The notes below the pieces were generated by a model that was given only the letters and a program-made list of their open reading frames with translations, did no database searches and was not told where the DNA came from. Below are positions 54,702 to 62,948 of a stretch of 64,000 nt of DNA, in pieces (within the stretch, counting starts at the first letter, position 1; each line of letters opens with the position of its first letter). Source of the stretch: Gracilariopsis chorda. Its lineage: Eukaryota; Rhodophyta; Florideophyceae; Gracilariales; Gracilariaceae. Both the position numbers and the translations under genes were made by a program. The DNA lies in the NCBI GenBank assembly GCA_003194525.1, contig NBIV01000034.1, positions 124,001-188,000 on the forward strand. The letters are read 5' to 3'.

Positions 54702-55634
54702 TTAATTCACGGATAAAGGGCATGCTTCTTGAACTGTGTGTATATTCCAGAACCTTTCATACAATCTAAGAAACATTATAGCCTCGAACAGCTGCGATGT
54801 CGTTTGCGTGCGATTATCGGTCAGAATTGTATCTTCAATTGGTCCAAATCGCTCATCTTTAGCAACAGAACCTACGATAATATCGAAGTTCATGTAACAA
54901 GCTTCAGCAATGATCTTGCAACACTTACGACGATAAATACGCTCCATCAAATCAGAAAGGCTGTCAGTAATCATTTTGGTGTCATCATCAGATCCTTCAA
55001 CCGGTAGCAGAAAGTCGTTGACTGGCAACCTTTTCTACCTTATTCGTCGCAGCCACTCCATTGTCTTGAATCTTGCAAACTCCGCTTTCAAACAAATGAA
55101 CCTGCAAAATCTCTGCCACGTTGGATATGTACTTGTTCTTAAGAAATCAAAAAAAAGGAGAGTAGCAATCATTGAAACTGGCCTGTATATCTTCGCACAG
55201 CAGATCCAACGCATTTCGACAGTTTGTTAGAGAGAGTGTTTTCGTCTGTGACTCTTTTCGTATCAAATCAATTTGCAAAAGTTGTTTGCAGTACATTCGT
55301 ATCTTTTTTTTGAGTTCGTAGCTGCTGTGGACGGCCAACTGAGATTTTTCATCTTGACTAACTTCAATAACTTCGTCCCGAATGCGTAAGAAGCGCTCCA
55401 ACTTGTACAAGTTACCAGACCATCTCGTTTGATTGTGCAGCATCAGACGCAAATCGATAATGTTTCGCAGCAACGCAGCGTTGTGCAAACCTTGCTTGAA
55501 CTGCGCCAAAGTTTCGTGCACTGAAGCTAAAGTATTTTCCAGATCCAATGTTATTCGTACCTGTGGTATTCCACTAATGCCTATAACGGCCTCGGTAGCG
55601 GGGTGGAAAGCCACAAACGAACCACGAATGTGGG
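54702..55634 (-). pseudogene. hAT-superfamily transposase remnant (C-terminal half)
   Basis: Minus-strand frame 55614-55147: TLASVHETLAQFKQGLHNAA, LRLMLHNQTRWSGNLYKLER, the T/NRW block typical of hAT transposases, then a shift to AEILQVHLFESGVCK. After another shift, frame 55028-54702 has FDIIVGSVAKDERFGPIEDT, ILTDNRTQTTSQLFEAIMFL and RLYERFWN, which match the hAT dimerisation region (SVxxVERxxSxAG..LT..R..L....EA..FLK.N..FW). The N-terminal half is missing beyond 55635, where the neighbouring LTR may have cut it. Confidence 0.82.
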
Positions 55635-56297
55635 TGTTGCCTTGCGGGCAACGGGGCTAGAAGATCAGTGCCAAGGTGGGAGCACCAGCAGTACGAATGT
55701 CACGTGTGTGAACAGCGTATCCGAGAGCGAAGACTCAGCGTAGCCAAAAGATAAGAGTATCAGACGGTCCTGTGGCAAACACAACAATATCAATAAACAA
55801 AAGAGCAAAACGAGAACAGTCAGCTGTAAAACACGTGAGGATATCCTCGGAACAAAGAGCTATAGCTCAGAAACGATTAAGTACTGATACTATAGGTGCT
55901 CCTGTGTCGTAAACGACTTAGGATTCCTGACGGTCTGACCAAAGGGTCAAGAGCTGAGGGTGTTGGCTCGCCTTCGCCTCCCTCACCTGGGCAGGTCGCC
56001 CTTTACTAGGCTGCGAAGCCATTCAATAGTCTGACAGTAGTGTCTAAATTTGGGGCTCTCCACTAACTATAATAATAAAATATAAGAAAATAATTAATTA
56101 ATTAGTGGCGGCCCACTACAGTACCATGCACAGCAGTGCAGTGCCAGATTGCCATCCATGGTTCACATTCTTCCATAAACAGGTTACATTCATAGTCCTT
56201 GCTGGACAGCCATGTACTGTAGCACCATACTATGAATGTCGTCCTCGACTCACCTCACGATCCGACACACCGATACCAATGCATTCCAAATGCTACA
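55635..56297 (-). repeat. Probable 3' LTR of Ty3/gypsy element 5
   Basis: The right end is firm: ...AATGCTACA at 56297 (TGTAGCATT on the minus strand) is preceded on the minus strand by a polypurine run GGGGGGG, as in element 4 (TGTAGCATT after AGGGGGG). The left end is a guess at TGTTGC (55635), which would give TG...CA ends and 663 bp. The 5' partner would lie beyond the window. Confidence 0.4.
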
Positions 56298-56300
56298 AAT

Positions 56301-56307
56301 CCCCCCC
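56301..56307 (-). other. Polypurine tract of element 5
   Basis: C7 on the plus strand (G7 on the coding strand) ends 3 bp before the LTR terminus TGTAGCATT. This is the usual plus-strand primer position for LTR retrotransposons. Confidence 0.65.
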
Positions 56308-56338
56308 GTTAAGCGCGGAGCACCGCGACGCAAGAGTG

Positions 56339-56346
56339 CATAAATA
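56339..56346 (+). promoter_or_regulatory. TATA-like box upstream of antisense ORF of element 5
   Basis: CATAAATA lies 100 bp upstream of the ATG at 56446 on the plus strand, just inside the 3' LTR. GTCTTCCGGTTTC at 56363-56375 between them also occurs (as GTCTTCCGTTTC) before the antisense ORF of element 1. Confidence 0.4.
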
Positions 56347-56445
56347 CGCGGTCTGTCTTCCGGTCTTCCGGTTTCCTTTCCTTCACAACGAAGATCAAGA
56401 ACGAAGCAAGCTTCAAACTCTGACGAACAGTGCCTTCTTTTTTCA

Positions 56446-56823
56446 ATGAATCCCAACAATCCGTTCTATACATCGCAGTCGAACGACGACATGCAGATCC
56501 CGACGTCCGAGTTCAATCCTCCCGCAGTGGCACCGGCTTTCTCGACAACGCCTCTGCCTCAAGGGCATCAACCTTACGCTCCAGCGTACCTCTCTTCGAC
56601 TCCGCGAATCAATCAGCCGTCTGCGGCGAGCGTACAGAACTTTCCGCACTATGCCGATCTGGTCGGGAAGAATCCTCTGCAGCATACTGCATTCTTCGCC
56701 AGTAAACTTGAAACCTATATCCCTCATACTTCTTTTTCCATGCGAACCACTCGCTTCTGTCTTCTTGTCTTCAAGTCTTCAGTTCTTCGTAGCTTCCTAC
56801 TTCATCTTCGTATGTCTTCATAA
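56446..56823 (+). CDS. Antisense ORF inside Ty3/gypsy element 5, unknown function
   Basis: 125 codons from ATG 56446, plus strand, in an element whose gag-pol is on the minus strand. It lies between the chromodomain and the 3' LTR, as in element 1. The N-terminus is MNPNNPFYTSQSNDD, with FNPPAVAPAFSTTP and a Pro/Ser/Gln-rich stretch; the C-terminal part (FCLLVFKSSVLRSFLLHL) is hydrophobic and may be out of the original frame. The element 1 counterpart begins MNNHHPP and has FQLPPAVAPPGLIP. No domain recognised. Confidence 0.45.
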   Translation: MNPNNPFYTSQSNDDMQIPTSEFNPPAVAPAFSTTPLPQGHQPYAPAYLSSTPRINQPSAASVQNFPHYADLVGKNPLQHTAFFASKLETYIPHTSFSMRTTRFCLLVFKSSVLRSFLLHLRMSS

Positions 56824-56898
56824 CTCTTCTACTTCCTCTTCTGATGCCTCTGTTCCATGAGTTCATGCGAGGACGCAGTACACTGCACACGGTAGGGG

Positions 56899-58104
56899 TT
56901 ATCCGACCATCGCAGAATTGATATCCTCTGGAATAGCCAGTCCGTAACGATTGCAATAGCGAAGTATATGCGACCTAGGCAAATTTTCTATGGGTTCCCA
57001 TGTGTCAGACTCAGGCGGATACCCGTACCATCTGGTCCTGTACCGTAAGCGGTGATCTTCATCATCAGTATAATAATCGACGATGTATTCCATCACATAT
57101 TCTTGCGTCTTCGCAGTTGAGTCGTTACTGCGTACAGTATTACTGTGAGTGGATGTTTCCTTAGGAACATCTCGCGAGAACGCGTCGACTTGCGTTGTTA
57201 AACGACTTGAGTTTCCCCTCTGTGGGAGTCCCTCTACTGCGGGGTGACGCGGAGCGGTTCCTCCACTAGTGTGGTATCTCACTGCTAGTCTCCTAGGGTC
57301 CGGTGCCTTTGATGGCTTAGCAACAACAACATTTCCGTTCGGTTGATCCGATTTTTCTTTTGTACTGTCGAAAATAACAGTCTTTAGCTGTTTGAGGCTT
57401 TTCGAAGAGGTTGGCCTCTTGTCCGGGCTTACAATAGCCGGTAGGGTTGGGGTGATCCCCTTTTTGGTGGCTGCACCAACAGACACAGAATCTGCTAACA
57501 CAGTTTTCTGCTCACTATGTGGTCCTTCCACAATAGCTTCGCTCACTGTAGCGTCACTAAATGATGAAAATCCATCTTCTCTCTTCTCCGATTCCGGGAT
57601 ATCTTCACTGATCACAGTATCCTCCTCCGTTTGACGAACGTCAACGTTTGGCGAGGAATCATTCACGGTGCGTTCAACTTCTTTAGCCGGCAGTGGCTCT
57701 TCACGAACGGTCGTGTCCTTTCCGCTACGGGCGGCGTTTTCGGTTATCCCACCGTCATGTAACACGCTCACGTCACGCAGAGTGCTACTGGTAGGTGTAG
57801 CGCTCTCCACGGGGGTTGCCCCAACGTCAGGGATGTCGCCAGGCATCGCGCCGTGGTGCGACTCACTAACCTCCGGTGACACGGAGCCGTGTCCCAAATT
57901 TGGAATTCCAAGTGGCACCCGTGTGTGCACTGAGTAACTGATCGGCGGTACATCCAATATTTCCGACTTTGGGAGAGGTTGCGCGGGCAACCGCTCACTC
58001 GTGTCCATACGCGTGGTATCTGCACTGGCAGGAGAATTCGGTGCATTCAATAGAGGCTCTTGAACAGGTGCATTCACCACTCTATCGCGCGAAACACGCT
58101 CCAT
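56899..58104 (-). CDS. Linker and chromodomain of element 5
   Basis: A 401-codon open frame. It starts just after the integrase GPY/F module (MERVSRDRVVNAPVQEPLLN), continues as a long Ser/Thr/Pro/Glu-rich linker, and ends with a chromodomain: YVMEYIVDYYTDDEDHRLRY, RTRWYGYPPESDTWEPIENL and PRSHILRYCNRYG. The aromatic cage positions (Tyr, Trp, Trp) are present. In chromoviruses this domain is the C-terminus of integrase and guides integration into marked chromatin. The unusually long linker (about 330 residues) between core and chromodomain is a feature of this lineage, also visible in element 1. Its upstream end is continuous with 58074-58352 through a one-base frame change. Confidence 0.82.
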   Translation of the reverse strand: MERVSRDRVVNAPVQEPLLNAPNSPASADTTRMDTSERLPAQPLPKSEILDVPPISYSVHTRVPLGIPNLGHGSVSPEVSESHHGAMPGDIPDVGATPVESATPTSSTLRDVSVLHDGGITENAARSGKDTTVREEPLPAKEVERTVNDSSPNVDVRQTEEDTVISEDIPESEKREDGFSSFSDATVSEAIVEGPHSEQKTVLADSVSVGAATKKGITPTLPAIVSPDKRPTSSKSLKQLKTVIFDSTKEKSDQPNGNVVVAKPSKAPDPRRLAVRYHTSGGTAPRHPAVEGLPQRGNSSRLTTQVDAFSRDVPKETSTHSNTVRSNDSTAKTQEYVMEYIVDYYTDDEDHRLRYRTRWYGYPPESDTWEPIENLPRSHILRYCNRYGLAIPEDINSAMVG

Positions 58105-58633
58105 TTCAATTCCTCGTTTGATGAAAATGATGTCTTCGTTGAATTCAACAACTTCGTGTGGCCCTGTCGCAATCGTAGCTTGTGACGGCGTTGTCTTACT
58201 TTCTTTTCTTCGGGCACCTTCCCGTCAGTTCTCTCCAATCTCACGAAGACGTGTCCTCCAACCTGCAAATCCGGTATGGCCGGTCTGGTCGTCGCATCGT
58301 AGTTGCGTTTAAACCGTTCCTGGGCCTTTCCAATTTGCTTAACGGCCTGCATAGCGCGTGCGCGCAGCTCGTTCCTCCATTGTAGGTGAAACTGAGCTGG
58401 GTCGGCATGTGTTCTTCGCCATCGCCCTGCGAGCTAACCTCGAGTGGTAGAGCCAGTGGTCGGCGTGACAGTACCAGCTCAAACGGAGCAAACGTCGTCG
58501 TCGAATGCACCTGTGTATTGTACGCGTAACATTGAGTATCCGTGTACAGATCCCAATCCTTTGGGTGGTCAGAAATGTAGTGCCGGAGAGCGGCTGGTAG
58601 AGTGTGATTGTATCGTTCTACCTGACTGTTACA
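58105..58633 (-). pseudogene. Integrase C-terminal region of element 5 (broken)
   Basis: Continues the integrase in its own frame after a stop at 58634: CNSQVERYNHTLPAALRHYI (catalytic Glu), YAYNTQVHSTTTFAPFELVL and SRRPLALPLEVSS. A frame change near 58370 leads to VKQIGKAQERFKRNYDATTR and LQVGGHVFVRLERTDGKV. Another near 58180 leads to GPHEVVEFNEDIIFIKRG, the GPY/F-type module. Two frame changes and one stop. Confidence 0.8.
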
Positions 58634-59221
58634 CTACAGATGATATGTCGTGGTAAACACGTTCTTAACACCCAGTATCCTGTATACATCCTGAAAGAAG
58701 CGAGCAACAAAATGCTTTCCGTTATCTGAGAGCAGATTATCCGGGGGTCCGTAGTGGTAAACCCAATGGTGGATAAAAGCTCGTGCGATCACGGGAGCGT
58801 TAATCAGTTTAAGCGGAACAGTTTTCAACAGCTTCGAGAAGCGATCGGCAATTACCAAGAGGTACCTGTTTCCTCGCTTAGAGCGAATTAATTCCCCAAG
58901 TATATCTATGCTCACAAACTCCAAAGGTGCCTTCGCCGGAAATAGCTTCAGCGGCTTCTTCTTTTTCCGCAGTTTCAATCTGTTCCTAGCGCATGTTGCG
59001 CACAACTTAGCCGTCGCGTGGCAGTCCATCGCCAATGTTGGCCAATAGAAGTCTCTTCTTAGGCTTAGATAAAGCTTTGTACCCCCTGGGTGAGCAGATA
59101 GCTGAGAATAATGGGCCAGATGCAGTACCCTGCTCTTGAGAGAGTGTGGTATTACAATCTGCACATAGGCGTCGACAGTTCGAACTAATATTCCGCGATC
59201 GTCGAGACGAAAAGGTTGCAC
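58634..59221 (-). pseudogene. Integrase zinc and core domains of element 5
   Basis: A 195-codon open frame, continuous with ARLNGGE-like sequence upstream through a G-run indel near 59228. HHCC zinc domain: RVLHLAHYSQLSAHPGGTKL ... KLCATCARN. Core: LEFVSIDILGELI (first Asp), KLLKTVPLKLINAPVIARAF and PDNLLSDNGKHFVARFFQD (second Asp), then TTTYHL and a TAG stop where relatives have CAG (Gln). The third catalytic residue follows after the stop, so the D,D35E triad is otherwise complete. Confidence 0.86.
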
Positions 59222-59274
59222 CTCCCCCCGTTAAGACGTGAGCGGATTGCCGCACAAAAAGCGTAAGTGAACTG

Positions 59275-59673
59275 TTAACGGAGTAGCTCCTCGATCGTAA
59301 TTAGTTCGAGCTGCCGATCAGCATCAGTATACGTTGTCTGTGCTATCAGTACATCCATGACGTAATCGTCTTCGTCCCAAGTTTCCACTTCTATCTCTGG
59401 AGATACCAGCTCTTCCATTGTAAGACAAGGGATGTCATCATCAATTTCCAATTGGGTTTCGCCCAGAGTTTCGAGCCGCGAAAGTGCGTCAGCGTGGACA
59501 TTACAGGTCCCTTTCTTGTATTTGACTGCGAAGTCAAATTCAGAAAGACGTAGCCGCCAGCGCATTAAGCGTCCTGAAGGGTCAGAAATTGACATGAGCC
59601 ATCTTAAGCAGGAATGATCCGTGTTGACGGTGAAGTGTACCCCCTGTAGGTAAAACCTAAGGGTCGTAAGAGC
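59275..59673 (-). pseudogene. RNase H C-terminal part of element 5
   Basis: In the same frame as RT but separated by a TGA at 59674-59676, where the conserved VVWALTTLR sequence demands Trp (TGG). It has LQGVHFTVNTDHSCLRWLMS (catalytic Asp, TDHxxL), RWRLRLSEFDFAVKYKKGT and NVHADALSRL. The frame continues as an acidic spacer to the stop at 59275. Without the single nonsense change RT and RNase H would be one open frame. Confidence 0.84.
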
Positions 59674-60921
59674 TCATACTACAGCTAAACATTCCTTTTT
59701 AGAAACGGAGTAGTTCTTCTCTGCCTGATGCAGTGAACGAGACCAATATCTAGTAGGATAACGCTTACCGTCTTCGTGCGTTTGAAAAAGGGCACACCCT
59801 ACTTGGTAATCACTAGAATCCGTGTCGACGGGAAAGGGTAGATCCGGTTTCGGAAGTCGTAGCACTGGGGCTGAGGTCAGCATCTGCTTCATTGTTTCGA
59901 AAGCGTCCGTTTCGGCTTCCCCGAATTCCTTCAACTGTGAGGGTTCACCTTTCTTCAATAAAGCGTTTAAAGGAGCAGCGACATGCGAGTAGCGTGGAAA
60001 AAATCTCCTGTAGACATTACAGAGCCCTAAGAAGGCACGTAGTTGCGTCTGTGTCCGCGGCAGTTTTGCTTTACGTATTGCAGCGGTCTGCGTCTCCTCG
60101 ATTTCCAAAGTTCCTGGTTTGATCCGGTGTCCAAGGTACTTTACCTGCTTCGTGAACCATTCACACTTCTTAATCTTCAATGAGATTCCTGCATCATCCA
60201 ATTGCTTGAGGATTGCCTCGAAATCAGAGAAATGGTCTTCCATGTTTCGACTATAGACAATGATGTCATCCAAATAGACTAAACAAGTCTTCCACTTATA
60301 CTGTGAGAGTATGATATCGATTGCGCGCTGAAATGTCGCCGGAGCATTGGTTAAACCAAAAGGCATTCGCTTAAAGCGATATAATCCTGCGTGACAAACA
60401 AAAGCGGTCTTGTCGCGGTCTTTCGGTGCAACTAGCACTTGCCAATAACCCCAATTTGCGTCAAGCGTAGTAAAAAATTTGGCTTCTCCAGGGCTGTCGA
60501 TGCATTCATCCATGCGCGGCAATGGATAGGTATCCCTCACTGTTACTGCGTTCATTTTGCTGTAGTCAACGCAAAAGCGTAACGATCCATCTGCTTTCAG
60601 AACTAACACCACGGGTGAGGCCCATGCTGATTGAGTCGGCCCAATAAATCCTTTCTCCAGCATGGAATCAACATGTTCCTGTTCGATTTGTCGAGCTCGC
60701 GGCCCTGCCCGATACGGTAGTTGGGCGATGGGTCTAGTGCCCGGCAACACGTGGATGTGATGCTCTGTAGCAGCGATCTGGCCAAGGGGGTCATTCCACA
60801 TATGTGAAAACTTCAGCAGTAGCCTGCGTAATCTCTCGCGATACTCCTCAGGAACGTGTTCCATCTTCACGCCCTCGAGGGCTTTTTCAGTTTCCTCCTC
60901 GGAAACCTTCTCCTCGTTCAC
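59674..60921 (-). CDS. Reverse transcriptase and RNase H start of element 5
   Basis: A 415-codon open frame. RT motifs in order: MLEKGFIGPTQSAWASPVVL, SLRFCVDYSKMNAVTVRDTY, FFTTLDANWGYWQVLVAPKD, GLYRFKRMPFGLTNAPATFQ, the catalytic CLVYLDDIIVYSRN, VKYLGHRIKPGTLEI and LRAFLGLCNVYRRFFPRYS. The RNase H start has LPFPVDTDSSDYQVGCALFQ and NYSVSKKECLAVV (catalytic Glu). All RT catalytic Asp residues are intact. The frame begins at GTG 60921 and overlaps the protease stop codon by three bases in the -1 frame. It is truncated at 59674 by a nonsense codon in RNase H. Confidence 0.9.
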   Translation of the reverse strand: MNEEKVSEEETEKALEGVKMEHVPEEYRERLRRLLLKFSHMWNDPLGQIAATEHHIHVLPGTRPIAQLPYRAGPRARQIEQEHVDSMLEKGFIGPTQSAWASPVVLVLKADGSLRFCVDYSKMNAVTVRDTYPLPRMDECIDSPGEAKFFTTLDANWGYWQVLVAPKDRDKTAFVCHAGLYRFKRMPFGLTNAPATFQRAIDIILSQYKWKTCLVYLDDIIVYSRNMEDHFSDFEAILKQLDDAGISLKIKKCEWFTKQVKYLGHRIKPGTLEIEETQTAAIRKAKLPRTQTQLRAFLGLCNVYRRFFPRYSHVAAPLNALLKKGEPSQLKEFGEAETDAFETMKQMLTSAPVLRLPKPDLPFPVDTDSSDYQVGCALFQTHEDGKRYPTRYWSRSLHQAEKNYSVSKKECLAVV

Positions 60922-61886
60922 GTTATTCGTCGCTGTTGTGCCGGTGCCGGCTGCAAATCACTCTCAGGTGAAATTCCCAAGACGTCTGCCGTCATAACAT
61001 GAGTAGGTATGACTACCGAAGGGTGTCGCACAGCGGTCCCAAGAACCTGATTCTTGTGCAGTCTGCACTCATTGACTCCGGGGTTGCTCACCAGGATTTT
61101 GAATGGCCTGTTGCGCTCCACTTGGGCAATGCCGCTAGCGACCAATATTCCCTGGGTATGATAAAGTGCCGAGTTCGGCTGAATGACAACAAGTCCATGC
61201 TTCGTAGTCGTAACTGTTATCCAGGCCTGATGTTGGGGAGGCACCACAGTCATCTGAGACACACGAATACGTGGTGAAGTCCTGCCCTTCGAGGCTTCGT
61301 ATTCCTGCGAAGGCGGTAATGGAGCAACTGCGTTTGAACGCTTCAATGGCCTCCGTACTGTCGGTACAGTGGAACCGTCGTCCAACTCAACTTCCCGATT
61401 CTTCGGACGAATTGCTTCGACAAGCCTGTCACAATAATCACAATCCAACACAACTGGTGCAGCTAACGTGGTACACACTATAAACGGCAACATGACAACA
61501 TGATTTCCAAGTTGAACGACAAGTTTTATCGTTCCAAGAGACTTGATGGGTCTCTTGTTTGCACCCCGGATATCCGGTAAGCATGCCTCCTGGATTCGAG
61601 CTCGCTCGTCAGACTGTAGTTCAGACAATCTGATGAAATTTGGCCCAGCGCCAGTGTCGAGAACTGCGAGCCTGCCTGACAGGAGAGACTTTGACGAGCC
61701 GATGTCGGCATAGACCTTATAATTCCTGCGGGCCATGATCATGACGTAGTCCGTCCGTCTTCCTGGGCACACATATCTTCTCCAAGGGTGTTTCAAAGCG
61801 CAGTCGAGCTGCACTCGTTTTCCGACATTCGAAGATCTCTCTGATCTCAGAAGGACCTTCGGTTTAAAATCCCGGGAGCGGGGCAA
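60918..61886 (-). CDS. Retropepsin domain of element 5
   Basis: A 322-codon open frame. YVMIMARRNYKVYADIGSSK and the active-site loop LAVLDTGAGPNFIRLSEL (intact DTG) are followed by LAAPVVLDCDYCDRL, DDGSTVPTVRRPL, a variable segment, WITVTTTKHGLVVIQPN, GIAQVERNRPFKILVSNPG and ECRLHKNQVLGTAVRHPS. The protease presumably processes the Gag-Pol polyprotein. The stop TGA at 60918-60920 overlaps the RT frame, which is in -1 relative to it. In relatives protease and RT usually share one frame, so either ribosomal frameshifting or a one-base deletion applies. Confidence 0.86.
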   Translation of the reverse strand: MPRSRDFKPKVLLRSERSSNVGKRVQLDCALKHPWRRYVCPGRRTDYVMIMARRNYKVYADIGSSKSLLSGRLAVLDTGAGPNFIRLSELQSDERARIQEACLPDIRGANKRPIKSLGTIKLVVQLGNHVVMLPFIVCTTLAAPVVLDCDYCDRLVEAIRPKNREVELDDGSTVPTVRRPLKRSNAVAPLPPSQEYEASKGRTSPRIRVSQMTVVPPQHQAWITVTTTKHGLVVIQPNSALYHTQGILVASGIAQVERNRPFKILVSNPGVNECRLHKNQVLGTAVRHPSVVIPTHVMTADVLGISPESDLQPAPAQQRRIT

Positions 61887-62076
61887 TGCCGCAACCCCGG
61901 CCGGTAAGATGGGATCGATCTTTACCGACCCCCTGAGGACTCCCTCCTCTAGTTTTCCGATTGAGCGGGCCTAGGAACCACCACCGGTGCGTTCCCCATC
62001 TTCGTGTCAGCGCGTCCTTGCTCCACCTTCTGGATTCCCCTTGGCATCTGGCGTCTGCTGTAACCCAAGCTTTGGC
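61887..62076 (-). other. gag/protease junction of element 5
   Basis: 190 bp between the gag stop (TAA, 62077) and the protease frame. It includes CCGGTAAGATGGGATCGA and other non-coding-looking sequence. The 5' part of the pol frame may begin here after a frame change; no start could be assigned. Confidence 0.4.
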
Positions 62077-62940
62077 CTACCAATACGAATTAGCCGGTAC
62101 ACGGGCACGTTCAGCTTCCGAAAGGGCTTCATAATTCAGGATGACCTGACCAAGGTTTCTGACCGACAGCTTGCACTCTGCGGACAGATGGTGTCTAGCA
62201 TAGCAGCTATAACAAATCAGGCCTTCCCTGTTCTGTCGCCCCTGGTAGTTGCCTACCAAGCGATTGTTTACCCAACCGGGTCTCTTCTCAGTTATCCCTC
62301 CTGGGGGCGGAACGACCGCATTTCTTTGGTACGCATACCTGCGTGGTTCCATAGCCATCAGTTCAGAATCCTGAAGAGACTCAGTTGAAGGCAACTCCCT
62401 GGTCAGTATCGAACCAACTGGTTCATCCAGATACTGCACAGCATCATGCTCCGCATGGCTTTCCCATGGCGTCTGCGTCGAAAGGCGCGAATCCTCTGGC
62501 GATTCCAGATACATGGCTTTGACCCTCTTTGCGGCACGCTGCACACTTGCATCTTTAGTGGTGTACGTCCCAAGAAGTCGGGTTGCAGAGCCCACTCCAC
62601 TGCGGGCTCGGACCGCATCTCCTTCCGCCTGTGCGAATTGAATAATAAGCTCCAAGAAGCGAATTCGAGGATGCCGTTCCCGATGACGGGCAACAAGTGA
62701 CTTGATAGCCTTATCTAGCCCATCGATGTAAAGCGTCATCTTGTCATCCATACTGTGCACATTTCGGCAACGAATTGCTGCACTATTCAGCCTCGAGCTG
62801 TACTCCACCTCTGTCTCTATATCCTTGTGGGTAACATCCCTGAGATCCAAGATTGCCCCACGAATGGCGTTCGAAGTAGCGTAACTACGCAACAAATACT
62901 GAACAGCCTCAGACCAACAGGAGACTCCACCATCATCTGC
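62077..62940 (-). pseudogene. gag, capsid C-terminus and nucleocapsid, of element 5
   Basis: Open from about 62940 to 62077. Capsid-like AILDLRDVTHKDIETEVEYS, DKMTLYIDGLDKAIKSLVAR and RIRFLELIIQFAQAEGDAVR (typical of Ty3 capsid C-termini), a spacer with PPPGGITEKRPGW, then the zinc knuckle CYSCYARHHLSAEC (CX2CX4HX4C, canonical) and LGQVILNYEALSEAER. The stop at about 62948 separates it from the preceding capsid block. Confidence 0.8.
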
Positions 62941-62948
62941 ATTCAGCT

